Assembly: GCA_026168455.1 (NCBI GenBank) | Contig: CM047428.1 | Coordinates: 39,601,028 to 39,665,027, forward strand | Source of the DNA: Theocolax elegans | Taxonomy: Eukaryota; Arthropoda; Insecta; Hymenoptera; Cerocephalidae | Direction of reading: 5' to 3' | DNA length: 64,000 nucleotides | Shown here: positions 43,301 to 55,378 of the stretch, one piece after another | Position numbering within the stretch: the first letter of the stretch is position 1 | How the letters are laid out: each line of letters opens with the position of its first letter | Notes under the pieces: model-generated | What the model was told of the DNA's origin: nothing | The model's database searches: none | What the model saw: only the letters and a program-made list of their open reading frames with translations | Position numbers and translations under genes: made by a program

Positions 43301-44078
43301 CTTCTATTTGCTACATTCACAAACAGTTACAATAAGATAATGAAAACATATTTATAGACGTTTCAAAAAGCCTAGTTACAATTAATATGAAATTGCTGCA
43401 ATATATTACTAAATATATATTTGTTTAAAAATATGTTTATTCCATTAAAATCAATACCATTAAAATAAATTCTAACTGGGCTTTTTGAAATGTCTACAAA
43501 TATGTTTTTATTATCTTTGTAACTATTTGTGAATGTAGCATTGAGAATAGACTGAGAAATGATAGATAATGAAAGTTAAGCAGCATTGACCGCGGTTAAT
43601 AAGTGGATGGTTGAATATATAACATAAACAGAAAAATGTGTAATACTTTTTTTTATTTCTTTTATGTTTTTTTGACAATTTTATTTGTTTTTACCTAATT
43701 TTTTTTAGAGAATTATCTAAAAGAATTTATTTTATTTATTTTTTAGAGAAATCAGTACTGAATCTGCGTGAATTTTTTTAACAGGGTATTGATTTGACAC
43801 TGATTCTGAATTGATTGAATACTGAATTTTTAAGGCCACATTGCCCTTCTTTAATTGAATAATTTCAAAAGTGATACAGTACTGATTCCATAATGAAACA
43901 ACATTGATTCATTACTGATTTTGTACTAATTCAGTAAGAAATCAGTTTTGCGTTTTGGTGAGAACTTACTACCGAGTCAGTATTGATTTTGATCAATATC
44001 AGTAGCTATTATTTATTAATTCCATAATGAATACATCACAAAATCAATACTGAATCAATAGGAACTTTTTCAACGGGG
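40383..44078. mobile_element. Fold-back element with long inverted arms
   Basis: The ends are CCCCGTTGAAAAAGTT, inverted at the right edge. The arms (40383-~41290 and ~43240-44078) mirror each other: repeated ATTGATTCAGTA-type phrases, a TTGAATA...CAATGTGGCC block, and CCTAGTTACAATTAATATGA with its complement. Its centre was hit by a solo LTR (41413-42903), without which it is ~2.2 kb. CT is present on both sides, too short to call a target duplication. No transposase is seen. Confidence 0.85.
41413..42903 (-). mobile_element. Solo LTR, family A, copy 1
   Basis: On the minus strand it starts TGTGACAATGTGCTTTGCAC and ends with CCTGATCCCCAGTGC then AGAGTTACA. GGAG flanks both ends (41409-41412 and 42904-42907). 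It has the same body as 49212-50654 and 58433-59888, including the tandem CACCTACCTACCC stretch and the GGCTGGCGCCCA box near the 3' end. It contains a CT microsatellite and several short frames but no coding. Confidence 0.93.
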
Positions 44079-44737
44079 CTGATTGCGCCCGCGAGTGGGA
44101 GTAAGAGAGAGAATCCCTAATCGCGGGGAATCGGTGTTAGGTGCTACGCGAGCTATACGGTGTGTAAGTGAGAGAGATAGCGCGATCGTCTAGGCCTTTC
44201 GCGTGAATAGTCTTTGCAGCTGGTTTCGCCGAGAGAAACCACTGCGGCGAATTATTTTATTTAATCCTAATAAAATAAATTCGTTCCCGCGCGGGGTCTA
44301 TTTTATATTTATGGTGTGTGAGTGTTGAAAATAGATCCTTTCGGGAGAGGTAGCTGCCCCACCTCTCCCTTTTAAAGAAAATTTTGAATAATTTAATTTT
44401 TTCTTATACGGGACGCGGCGATACAATTATTGTTATTTTATTTGAGTTCGAGAGAGAAATTTCTTTGTTGCTTTCTCCCCTCCCTATCCCACAAATATTA
44501 TTATATAGTAATTAGAATTTAATATTTGTATATTTTTTTTTACTAATTATTTCTATAATATATGTAATTTTTTTGTGTGTTAAAATATATTTTACTACTA
44601 TTGTTAATTATTTAGACTTGTTTGCAAGTTAAATAATTAACAGTAAGTAACTTTGTGTGAATCTGCCGCAAAGTTACAATAGTTGTAATATTAATTATTT
44701 AAACTCGAGTGTGAATAAAATAATTAAAATTATTTCT
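44079..44737 (+). other. Retrotransposon leader, second part, with hairpins
   Basis: AT-rich leader. Hairpin H1 (44604-44640) has arms TTAATTATTTA / TAAATAATTAA with an inner ACTTG/CAAGT stem and TTTG loop. A linker containing GTGTGAATCTGCCGCAAAG precedes hairpin H2 (44691-44727). This module recurs at 46875-46996 and 51675-51760. Confidence 0.75.
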
Positions 44738-46740
44738 TGTAACAGTTTGGTTGCCGCACGGATGTTAAAACACGTTCACTGGGGATCAGGGTGAACGGCT
44801 CCCATACAATAAAATAACAACACTTGTAGTCGAGCTAGAAACTTTAATATAATTAAAATAATAATAATACAGTAAATAACGAACAAACTAGTGACGGTCG
44901 CCAACCGCGTTCACGCGGCAAAATTTATATTTTTATCACACGCGATTACCGCACACACACGCACAAATCACAGCTTTCACGGGAAGCTGGAAAACAGGGA
45001 GTTTAGGCAGGAATTCTCACCTGCAGATGCTCGAAAGGAAACAATTAATACACAATAACCACTCTCGGTAATAACTAAGAAAAATCTATGTTCAACGTCT
45101 TGTTCGACGGCCCGACTCGTAATCACCGAGTTCGTCGTGTTAAGCCGAGCAGCGAGTCCGCGCGCATGCGCTTGACACAACAGTCCCATCTCGTCCGCTT
45201 GACTCGGCCGATCCGACGCGCGTATACTGTGTGTATAGCGCAACTTCTCTCTTTCTCTCTCTCTCCTTCTCGCATCTTACAATCAACATGCCATTCTGGA
45301 AGCTCGACATTAATAACGTATACAGGAACAGCTTGAAAACCAAACAAGCGGTAATTGTTCCTTATATTAAACTCAAATTAATGTCGAATTTGTCCTTGTT
45401 TTTAATATCTATTTTAAGTGCGGTTTACTGGTAGAAGCTCGAGTACAATAATATACGGACTTGGTACAGCTCGGCGTTATACATAGCTGGTCATCATCTT
45501 CAAAGCTAGGCTTTCAAAGAGCTAGAAGGACTACCAAGGTGCTAAAAGGATTTTTAAGGAGCTGCAAGGTTTTCAAAGGAATTAGGATATTTTCTGTAAT
45601 AGTGTTTGTGTGTGTGCGCATGTCAATAACTAAAAGTCCGAGCTCTTTCTTCACGGTCTGGCTTAGCTAGATTCCGAGTGAACGCTTCTTTATTCCTTGT
45701 AAGTCATGGGACTTTGGAATGCTTCCTTATAACCAACGAATATAGTCTATAAGTGACATGCATTACAAAATGCCATGTCACAATGTTTATTTTAATATCG
45801 CGGCTGCTCAGCGATACGGTTAAACTTACCGTATTTAATTAAACATATTTTTCCCGCGATGCGGCGACGGTTACCTGTCCGCTCTACCAAATCTGTTAAA
45901 TGTTAGTCTGAAACCGAGTTACTGTTTCAGATAACAACCAGGTAAAATTCAAATCTGAAATTGACCGCGAAACAGGGATATCGCGTCGAGCACTTGTCAA
46001 CCAGAAATATACGAGCTCTTAGGATTACGGAAGGAATCGTGCGTGGGTTAAATTCAATTAATCGAACACCGGAATGAATTCTAATAATAATATAAATTTA
46101 TTGAAATAAAAATAAAGATAAATAACAATAAAAATATCTGATTGTCGCCGAGGTCTACGCTTTGAATTACAAGTCGATAAACAGACGACTTGTAGAGAGA
46201 AGGGGGGAAAAATATCGCGTACTAAAATAATATTCCCAGTCAACGGGACTGGTATAACACAATAAGATGAATTATTAAGTGCGAATAAAAACACGATCGT
46301 GTAAAGTGGTACCACTTACTTTGTACGCTGCTGTAGTCGTTGGTAAACAACGACCAGCCGATCGGTTGCTTTCTCTCTCTCTCTCTCACTGCGGTGTAAG
46401 ACGGAATATCTGCTCGTCCGGCCTGCAGTCGGAACGCACACACAAATCGCACGGCAAATTGCAGCACGGTGAAGCTAAACACGGGACGCGGGGAGATCGT
46501 AACTGTCACGTAAGAAGGCGACTATCTGTTCTTCGCAGCGCGCGCGAATCTCCCCCTCACCTATCTAAGGAGGTGCGTGTATGAATCTTTCGCGCGCGAA
46601 GTCGATCTCGCCCGTGTAGCCACGACGAATTGAGCCGAGCCGAATCTCGCCGGCTCGAGCCGATGCGAACATTATGATACTGTTCGCTCGTATTGCTCGA
46701 ATTCGTCAAACGGTAAGGTAAACAATACCTTACCGTTACA
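44738..46740 (-). mobile_element. Solo LTR, family E, containing another solo LTR
   Basis: On the minus strand it starts TGTAACGGTAAGG and ends AAACTGTTACA. TTCT lies on both sides (44734-44737 and 46741-46744). Removal of the nested LTR (44766-45782 plus one ATGT) leaves ~980 bp. No internal coding region, so it is a recombination product. Confidence 0.85.
44766..45782 (-). mobile_element. Solo LTR, family C, nested in the family E LTR
   Basis: On the minus strand it starts TGTGACATGGC and ends with a CCTGATCCCCAGTG box followed by AACGTGTTTTA. ATGT flanks it (44762-44765 and 45783-45786). The last bases read TA instead of CA. The CCTGATCCCCAGTG box and a GGTTGGCGACC box relate it to family A LTRs. 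Confidence 0.75.
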
Positions 46741-48267
46741 TTCTTTATTGCAATTATCTGACAGTGATTACTTAATTTAATATTTTGTATTTATTAAGTA
46801 TTACTGTTCACTATACTTGTAATATATTTTTGAAAATTTTTGAGTATGAGAAAAATTTTTTTTTATAACTCGTGTTAATTGTTTAAACTTTTTGCAAGTT
46901 AAACAATTAATGTTAAGTATTTTTGTGTGATTGTTCCGCAAAGATACGAGAGTTGTAAAATATAATTATTTAGACTCGAGAGTGAGTTAAATAATTGGTT
47001 ATAATTTTTTTTTGGTGTGTTTGATTAAAATTATTCGGTGTATAGATTTAATTGTTTAGACTTGTTAGCAAGTTAAGTAATTAAATTGTCATTTCCTTTT
47101 TTTAAATAAATTGAACGAAAAGGAAATTTATTTAAAAAAAAGGAAATATAAATTATTTCAACTTGGTAGCAACATAAATTATTTATTTAGTCCTTCTTAG
47201 GATAAAATAAATATATTTCGTTGAAAAAACTGTCGTTTGGGACGACAATTAGTGAAGTAATTATTTTTGTTGCAAACCATACGGGATTTACAACATTTCG
47301 TAAATACCCATACTGTATGAAATGAGTCAGTGTCAGCGCGCCAGGGTGTCATTGTGCCAGGGCCGCTAGAAAGGTTTGTTCGCGCGAGATTGGGAGGGGG
47401 TCTGTTGCGACAAGAAGGCTTTCCAACTTGACTAAATTTACGCACTAAATTCAAATTTGTGCGCTGGTTAAGCAAATTTCTTTTGTCTGTGTTTATATCA
47501 TAAAATCGCATGAGAGAAAATTTATGTTACTAGATGTACCTTGATATAAATACTAATTTTATATATTATGTAATTATGCAGTAGCTAAGTAAATAAATCA
47601 TTAAGAAATTATGAAATTATTAACGTGTTGAAAATAATGATTGCGTTAAGCTACATTTACATGGAATGATTCATATATACGTATATATATTTATATATTT
47701 ATATAATGGTGTGGAAACATGGATGTAACGAATAAATACTGGAGAAAAATGGAGGATAGGATTTGTAAGTTATGTAATAAAGATTAAGGCACACTTAAAC
47801 ATATTTTGGAAGATTGCGAAAATACCAAGGATTTTATGGAGGAATTACCAGGAGATAAATATAACAGAGTCGAAATAATAACAAAAAAAAACAAAAAATT
47901 AAAGAATTTTTTTATTTAATCTTATAAATTACAAATTTTAAGCCTGAAATGTGTCGCATTGCGTACCTCTCTACCATCTCTTCCGACTGATCTGTTTCGT
48001 CTGCATGTAGATTAAAATATAATTATTAAATATTTTTATTTATTTTTATAGTATATATTGGCAAAAAAAAGCAGCTGATATCGAATTAAAATAACGTTAT
48101 GTATTTAAAATATCATATGTTATACTTTTAAAACAAACTATTTTGTCCATGCATTGATGCAGAATTATTTTATACATAAAAATGTAAATTATTCTACAAT
48201 AGGTTTCTACTAAGGTATTTTTAAAAGCATGCAGCATTAAGTACTATATTACGTTTATTATTTAGGT
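46741..48267 (+). other. Retrotransposon leader, third part, with hairpins
   Basis: Continues the leader after LTR E. H3 (46875-46910) has TTAATTGTTTA / TAAACAATTAA arms, a base pair changed on both sides relative to H1. H4 is at 46962-46996, H5 at 47047-47085 (ACTTG/CAAGT with TTAG loop) and a GTCC-TTCTTA-GGAT hairpin at ~47181-47214. Coding-like sequence occurs only in the non-LTR fragment at ~47735-47920. Confidence 0.7.
47735..47920 (+). pseudogene. Non-LTR retrotransposon 3' end, C-terminal zinc motif
   Basis: A plus-strand reading encodes WRKMEDRICKLCNKD, a stop, then GTLKHILEDCEN: a C-x2-C ... H-x4-C motif like that at the C-terminus of many insect non-LTR reverse transcriptases. It ends near a stop in a T-rich tail. 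Only ~60 codons are present, as expected of a 5'-truncated copy, though its borders in the leader are not clear. Confidence 0.6.
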
Positions 48268-49047
48268 TGTAACGAATCAATGTAATATTTGATTATATTA
48301 CATTGCTCGTTACATTCTCTCTCTCTGTCTAGCCTGTGTATTAATCTTACAGATGTTACAGGTCGACGTTCGACGATTTTCGGCGATTTTCGCGGACCTT
48401 CGTAAAGGTAAAAGTAGGGAAAGAGAGAGAGAGTTTTCGGTTCGTAAGTGCGAGAGCACTTAGTCTAATCTCAACCGTCGAAAGATTGAATTCAACCGTG
48501 TGATTAATCTCAACCGTTGTGAGAAACCTTGTTGTTTATTCTCTCTCCATATTTTGATCGCCCCGTGCTTGTGATCCTGGTGCTGTGCTGGTGATCCAGT
48601 GGAGTTATACTAGTTTGTTTGGCGATGACGCAGCCCAGGAAGCTAAAGAGTAGCGACTACGCAGACTTCGCCTGGTTGTTTAATCATCGATCGCGGCTCA
48701 CGCACTGTAAGTGCCAGTTTTGTAGTCTCTCTCTCTCTCTCTTTCTCTCTTTATTTATTTCGCGTATATATCGACCTGCGTTTCGCGCGCTGCGACGCGC
48801 CTGTATTACTTTCCCGAATACATTTATTTTATTTGCTAATTAAATACTGCATTGTTGCTTATTTAGTTGTTTACCCCATTTTCTCGCGTTTCGCTAAGTG
48901 AAGATTACCGCCGCCTCCGCCTATACGGCTTATTTTAGTCGTATTATTACTGAGCGGCCGATCGTGTAAATGAGACTATTATTTTAACGGTTCTGAATAG
49001 TTATTATTTTATTGCATTTATTATTAAAAATTTGCAAAACCGTTACA
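48268..49047 (+). mobile_element. Solo LTR, family D
   Basis: 780 bp from TGTAACGAATCAATG to AAACCGTTACA, flanked by AGGT (48264-48267 and 49048-49051). Near its start it has an inverted pair TGTAATATTTGATTATATTACA, and further in a GA/CT microsatellite. The termini resemble family E. Confidence 0.92.
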
Positions 49048-49211
49048 AGGTAAGTGAGAATATTACACAGGAGAATTGGTTTGTATGAATCAAATATAAA
49101 AGATTCTTCTTATTTTTCACTAATTATATTATTTTTACTATTAATTAAGCATCTCCCAATCAAGTGCGGATTCATTTGGTTTGTATGATGATTATATATA
49201 TATATATGTAT

Positions 49212-50654
49212 TTTGACAATGTGCTTTGCACATGTCAAAAGCGAGCTATAGAAACCCTGGCGAACACCTACCTACCCATATAAGTTAGACGAGTCCCTAG
49301 CTACACCTACCTACCCATATACTTTACCCTAGCTACCTACCCGCACATCAACTACGCCCTGCCCACCCTCACATACTAAATACCCTTTCCCAAGCACAGT
49401 ACACAACACTGAGGTGGTCCTGGCGATGAGGACCTTGAGCGAGCTCAGATTATCAGGTGGGCTCCTCCGAGTCTGGTACTGCAAACAGGATATTCAAGGG
49501 AGGCGATCACCAGGAAGCCTCCAGGACCCTCCGAAGCCTCACAGTATAGCAGTCAAGGCGATGAGGTGGTATCCAGGCAGGAAGCTGAAGAACCTTCAAC
49601 GCCAAGCAAGATACAGGTGTAAAAGAGATACTTAATAAGAACAAATACACAGTAAGAGGGTAAGGAGCAAGGAAGAGGATAAATAGCCACAGGCAGAAGA
49701 CAAAGACAAGGAAATATATGTACAGCTGTATATAATCACTACAGCTGTACAAGGAACATTATAGGGTAAATTGAGGTTAGGTTGCTGTACACAAACAACG
49801 TGTACAGCCGATCTCTTGGATAATCACGCATACAAATACACATATGTGCGTAAACCTCACGACCAAATACCCACCTAGAGCCGTAGACGGAGCGGCTATC
49901 CAGCAGCGAGGTCAACGTCGTCGAGGAGAGAGGGGTGACTCGGACTCCAGCAGCAAGCGGCGGCGGGTGAGCTTCGTACCTGAAACTCATGCCGTACCAA
50001 TTTGATGAATGCAGTTAATCAGGGACGAATGATTAGTTACCTGAGAAGAGGTTATACCGCATCTCCGAGACGGCAGCAGCACCAGGTCACCATCACCATA
50101 CAGCTGAGTTATACAGATATAGCCTGAATACAGCGGCACTCGACTCGCTCGCGAGATGCGAGATCGAGGTGCCGCGCACGAGTACGTACTGCGCAGGCAC
50201 GCGGTACGAACACGGGGCTTTCGAGCACGCCGAGAGCCAGAGCTCTACGGTCCGCCGACTTAACGGATATTTGTTAATATAGCGAAACAGCAGAATATCG
50301 AGTAGCGAAAGAGAGAGATAGAGAGAGCGACATCGCTATTGAGGGACGAGTGCCGATTTCCTCGATAAAGGTTGGTGAATAATTCACTCTCGCTGCGTAC
50401 GGTACCGCCGAGTATCCGTACTAGTGTGTGCGAGATCCTGGTTCCCTCCTTCCCGCTCCCCTCCCTTACAGCGATTCAATTCTAAGCATTTTCTAAGTTA
50501 CGATAACCCGCGAGTTATCGCTTACTCGTCGCGAATCAACGCGGCTGGCGCCCACCCCCTTAATTATTTGTTTCTTTTAATAAATACTTATTTTATTTAT
50601 AACTAATTGTTGACCCTATATAACCTGCACCCTGATCCCCAGTGCAGCGTTAGA
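49212..50654 (+). mobile_element. Solo LTR, family A, copy 2
   Basis: Flanked by GTAT (49208-49211 and 50655-50658). Its termini are decayed (TTTGACA at the start, GTTAGA at the end, instead of TGTGACA and GTCACA/GTTACA). It has the same CTACCTACCC block and the CCCTGATCCCCAGTGC box as the other family A copies. Confidence 0.92.
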
Positions 50655-51976
50655 GTATATATATATATGCGGTATTTCACGTGAAGTGGTCCGATCAAAA
50701 TTTTAAAATGCACCAAATTTTGGGTACACATTGCAAATGTTTTTCAGAATACAGAAAAAAATTTTTAGGTACCTGAATCTATTTGCTAAAAAGTTATTCT
50801 AACCTCAAAAAGTGAATTTTTTCTAGTTTTTTTCAACACCAGCTGGGTTTACCGCTATTTAACTCAAAATCTATCAACTATTACTATAAAACATTATATA
50901 TAACATTCGTTGCTAACTATGTCTAGAATTTATCCTTCTGGGTTAGAATTTCTAATCTCAAGGTTAATATTACATAAAGTACATGTCAATATTCAAATTA
51001 AATATAGTGTAAGTGCGCCACAATTGATTTTTTTATCCAAAAGTCTAAAAAAAAGCTTGAAGCAATACCTTTCAAAGCTTTAATTCTATAAAAAGTTATG
51101 ATAATTTAAAGAAACTCGAAATTTTTTTAAAAATTTAAATGGGAATTACCATGTTAATTTTTTTGAATTTTATGTCTTTCTTTTGAAAAATAATTTAATT
51201 AAATTTGTGTTTGTAGTGTAGTGTAAATTATAAAGGAAAATTTTTTTTTGTTTTGGGCTTGGAAAAGCAAAATAATAAATAGTGTCTTGGTGTGTGTGAA
51301 TCACAAGACACTGTGTTTATTTTTATATTTATTTTAAAATCAATTATTTAGGCTCGTTTGCGAGATAAATAATTTAATTTTTTTTTCTTTTCTTTTCTTC
51401 CTTTATAATTTGTTGTTACTGTATTTATAATAGATTGATACTTTAATTATTTCAATTTCCATAACAAAATAAATTCTTTTCGCCAGTGAGGAATCTTTTG
51501 AATTATAACTGGCGAGAGAGATATTTTGGGAAATCGTTAAATTTACCATTACTGGTAAATTACCGACAATATTGAAATAATTTAATGATTTTTTTTGTTA
51601 ATAATTATTTTTGCTTGCAGAAGCAATTGTATAGAGTCTTGGTGTGTGTGATTCACAAGACACTATTATAAACATTAATTATTTAGACTTGTGAGCAAGT
51701 TAAATAATTAATTTTAATTTGGTGCATGTGTTAAGTGTGTGATTTGCCACAACTTTAACCAACAAAATTTAATTATTTTGTCCTTCTTAGGACGAAATAA
51801 ATATCTTTTGAAGAAATTCTTTTGGATTTTGATCAAGTAAATTAATTTTGTTGGTACACTAGTCGGTGCATTTTTACAATTTATTGTAATTATGCTGGCA
51901 CCAAATTTTTTTTACTCGTTGGGAGTAATAATTTTTTTATTGTGGTGAGCCCAATAAAATAATTTCCAATTGAAAA
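50655..51976 (+). other. Retrotransposon leader, last part, with hairpins
   Basis: Leader just before gag. Two AGTCTTGG...CAAGACACT hairpins lie at 51281-51312 and 51634-51665, both with a GTGTGTGTGA(A/T)TCA centre. H7 (51342-51374) has an inner CTCG/CGAG stem where other hairpins have CTTG/CAAG. H8 is at 51675-51711, and a GTCC-TTCTTA-GGAC hairpin is at 51771-51803. Confidence 0.75.
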
Positions 51977-54768
51977 TTGGATACTTCCGAACTATTTGAA
52001 ACACTAGGGATTTCATCTGAAATCCCGGTTGAGAGTACTTCTCCCGACGTAACACGTCGGTTGCTGCTGGTCAAAAAAATAATGGCCAGCAGCTATGAAG
52101 CCCAAAAGGCCCAGCTTATGCGTGAAACACGCAAAGCTAGGGATATTCGTCGGGAAACGAAGAAGCTTCCGATTGAGGCAGTGTATGCCCAATTGGAGCA
52201 TCTAAGTTTAAACGCAAATGGCGAAGAGGCGGAGTGCAGCGAACGCCTTTTGCGTCACCGGATAAGATGTGTAGACATTAATCTGGAAATACCATGGTTC
52301 CCTGAATACGATGAGAATGTAAGGGCAGAACCTGCACATAAACCTCTAGTATGTCAGGAACTATGGGAAATTAGGAAACCTCGTTCCAGGAAAGGGAGAT
52401 GGTCCCATCAGGAACGGAAGTTTCCTGCGAGTCCGAAATGTCGGATCGCGAAAGGGTTGCTAGTGACAGAGCACCCATTCCTGAAGAAGATGGAGCTCTG
52501 TCACCAAGTGGTCAGTCTAGAAACTCGCAAGTGAGAACTGTACAAAGCCCGAGGTTGGCATCAACAGGTGCTATACCTAAACGGTTTGGTGAGGTACTGG
52601 CAGCAAACACGACAACGACTGCTATCCCTTATGTTCCTGTTTCGGTGGCTGCAACCTCATGCACAACCGCTACGTCGACGGTCACGACCGTGACGACTGC
52701 TCAACTCGGAGGTTTTTATGCACCCGCACATTACCTCCCAATTGGGGACCAGAGAAGCAGCGGACATCTTGGCACTAGAGAGAGTGAAGTGCCAACACAA
52801 CATTTTGACTTGGGTTCGCAGGCGGAAGGCGACCGTCGTACGATACGAGGATACACCTCTAGAGAATACGACAACAGGCAATCCGAGGCTAACACAATCG
52901 AACGTCAATTTGTTGATGATAGGAATGGATATGACCTTCCTAACGACGTTAGTGTTCAATCTTACGAAAAACCGAGGTTTGAACCGAGACGTCGTGAGAC
53001 CTCTTCTAAGACTTGTGCGGGACAAGATAGAAGAGAGAGGCGTGAGTACACGACTCCAAACAGAAAACCACGACACAACGGTTCTGTGAGTAGAGCCACA
53101 AGCAACGATGAACGTCGTGAAAGCTGTACGGAGAGACGTACTCATAAACGTCAGTCCAACCGTAAACTCGACGACCGAGCACAGCCGGAAATTCCGGAGC
53201 AAGGTCACAAAGAGAGGTCGGACAGACATAGAGAAACGCCTCGAAAGAAACGTGCGGTGGCCACTTGCGATCAGTGTACTCAGACGGATTTGTCCGATGG
53301 GTATCAGTCTGATCGCGAACCTACTCGTAGGATATCCGATTCTCGTATGGCGGTTGAAGGCCGACAAGAGAGTAGGAATCCTTCTACCAGCAAGCGTAGG
53401 AGTTCCCGGACGGATAATAGAGATGACCGTCGGGAAAGAAAGTCCTACGAGGCCAGGCCAACGTATCGTGAAGACGATAACCGAACGCACGATCGGGCAG
53501 GGTGCGCACGAGAGCTGCGTATCTGGAACATGTCCTTTGATGGTGAGACGAAAAAGGACGCGGAAGAGTTTCTGAACTGTTTGCACGACTTCAGAAGTGA
53601 CAACGAGTTCTCAGATCGCAGGATGTTCAGTGCCCTGCCCAATGTGTTCTCAAAATCAGCTCTGTTCTGGTATAGAACAGTTCAGCCATCTCTTCGAGAT
53701 TAACGTGATTTTGAGATCGAGTTCCTAAATGGGTATGGCCGTATAATAAATGACGTAGATTTACTCATGGAACTTCGATCAAGAACACAAAATGAGGGAG
53801 AAAAGGCTACGACGTTCTTGAACTGTTTCAGAGCGATCGTAAATAAGATCAAATGTCCTCCCTCACTAGAACAACAGGTGAAGATGGCCTACTCGCAGAT
53901 AAGGCCAGATTACCGTACGTACATACCAAAACGACAAATCAGGAATTTTTCTGATTTGACAAGCTACGGTAAAGAGTACGAGCAGCATTTAACATGGAAC
54001 ACGAAATCCTCCAGTTCCAACGTTAAGCGTGAGAAGCTCGTACCAGAAGCTTTCCCGAAACAGAGTGGTGGAGCACGAGTTTCGGGTAAAGTGGCGACTG
54101 TTACCGAAAAGAGTAAGGATGAGTCTTCTCATTCGGATAAACAGTCGTCTAAGATAACTATTAAGAAGAAGAGCAAGAAAAGTGCGAAAAACTCGCCAAA
54201 CTCTTCTTCAAGCGAATACGAAGCAGCCGCTGTGTACGGTACTTCCAACGTCGAAAATAGTTTTCAGAAACGATACGGCAAATCGAATAATGGAGTGAAT
54301 GCTCACAATTCGAAATCCGTATCGTAGGTGCCTGTTTCTCAACAGTCACCTGGGCAACAAATACAGAGCTCGGGCAAAAGAGAAAGACGTGCTTTGACGA
54401 ATTCTCAACTGCCCCAGGAAAATGTTTTTGTCCCACAAATGGCACAAAACCTGGTGAGGTACGTGCAACCACAGGCGACGGCAGTAAACCCAACGAACCT
54501 GAGCACCAACTTTGTCGGCGTGTGTTTCACATGCCAAAAAGACGGTCATAGGTCGTCGGTTTGCCTGAGCCGAACATGCTACCGATGCGGACACATTGGG
54601 CACTTCGCTGAGCAGTGCTCTACCGAATTGGTAACAAAGTAGTGCCAGCTGTGTGGAACTAGTGGCGTTACACTCCAAACATGTTCTAACTGCCTCAGGT
54701 TCCTCCAAAACGTGGGAAACCTGAACGCAGGGCACCCGAGCTGCCCCCGGCGCCCTGCACTGCAGTAA
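51977..54768 (+). pseudogene. gag of the gypsy element, broken
   Basis: The reading opens near 51977 (no ATG at that point; the true start is unclear), changes frame around 52390-52400, and runs as a charged Arg/Ser-rich region. A retrotransposon capsid-like segment follows (MSFDGETKKDAEEFL, ALFWYRTVQPS) up to TAA 53701, then continues in frame to TAG 54325 and TAG 54640. Two CCHC zinc knuckles are visible just before the last stop (CFTCQKDGHRSSVC and CYRCGHIGHFAEQC), with a further Cys pair after it. The knuckles bind RNA in the family. The in-frame stops between otherwise continuous domains show decay by point mutation. Confidence 0.85.
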
Positions 54769-54777
54769 GTAAACCGC

Positions 54778-55378
54778 ATGGTTTACAAGGGCAAGAGTTT
54801 AGGGTTGGAGAACCCTCTAAACTCTTTAAGAAGTCTTGCAAATCATTTGCGGACTTCTCTAAAGTCCTTAACGGAGATCAAATTCCCTCTCAGACCAAAG
54901 TTGGTGTTGAAAGTAAGTCTGACTGTAAGGATCCTAAACGTTCTGGGGATTCGACAGATGGAAAAGTTCTTAGAACACAACTTGTCAATCCCACCCGAGC
55001 TTCGCAAGGTAAAACAGAACAAGGAACCTTATTAGACCAACAAAAGCGTGAGGCTAAAGATTGGGCTAAGGAACTCCAAAGGCAAATATACTCTGGTAGC
55101 AATGATATAATTGGTGAAGAAGGCGTAAAGAGATCGTTATCTCAGCCGCTCAGCACCATCGGAGTGAACGACCTTGGTTGTTGCTCATCGTCACCCCGTT
55201 GTGACACACCTAGTAATGAGGACAAGAAGTCCTTGGTGGAGAAGGAAATTATCCTTAACAACGAGCCCTTGGTGGAGAAGGTAGTTGTCGATGGTGTGCA
55301 TAACATGAACCGTACAAACTCGTTGCCGAGAAGTACAGTTCAGGGGGGGGGGCAGATGCCGTACCAAGTACGTCTAAA
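54778..55378 (+). other. gag-pol linker, frame unclear
   Basis: Coding-like but unassigned. Short open stretches occur in more than one frame, with a Ser/Lys-rich composition and a run of nine G at about 55346-55354 that may hide a frameshift. No domain recognised. Confidence 0.5.

Noticed and set aside
47197..47511. 104-codon minus-strand frame in the leader
   Set aside because: No recognisable domain, in a non-coding leader; likely chance.
52657..53586. 309-codon minus-strand frame
   Set aside because: Antisense shadow of the Arg/Ser-rich gag; starts without ATG and has no recognisable domain.
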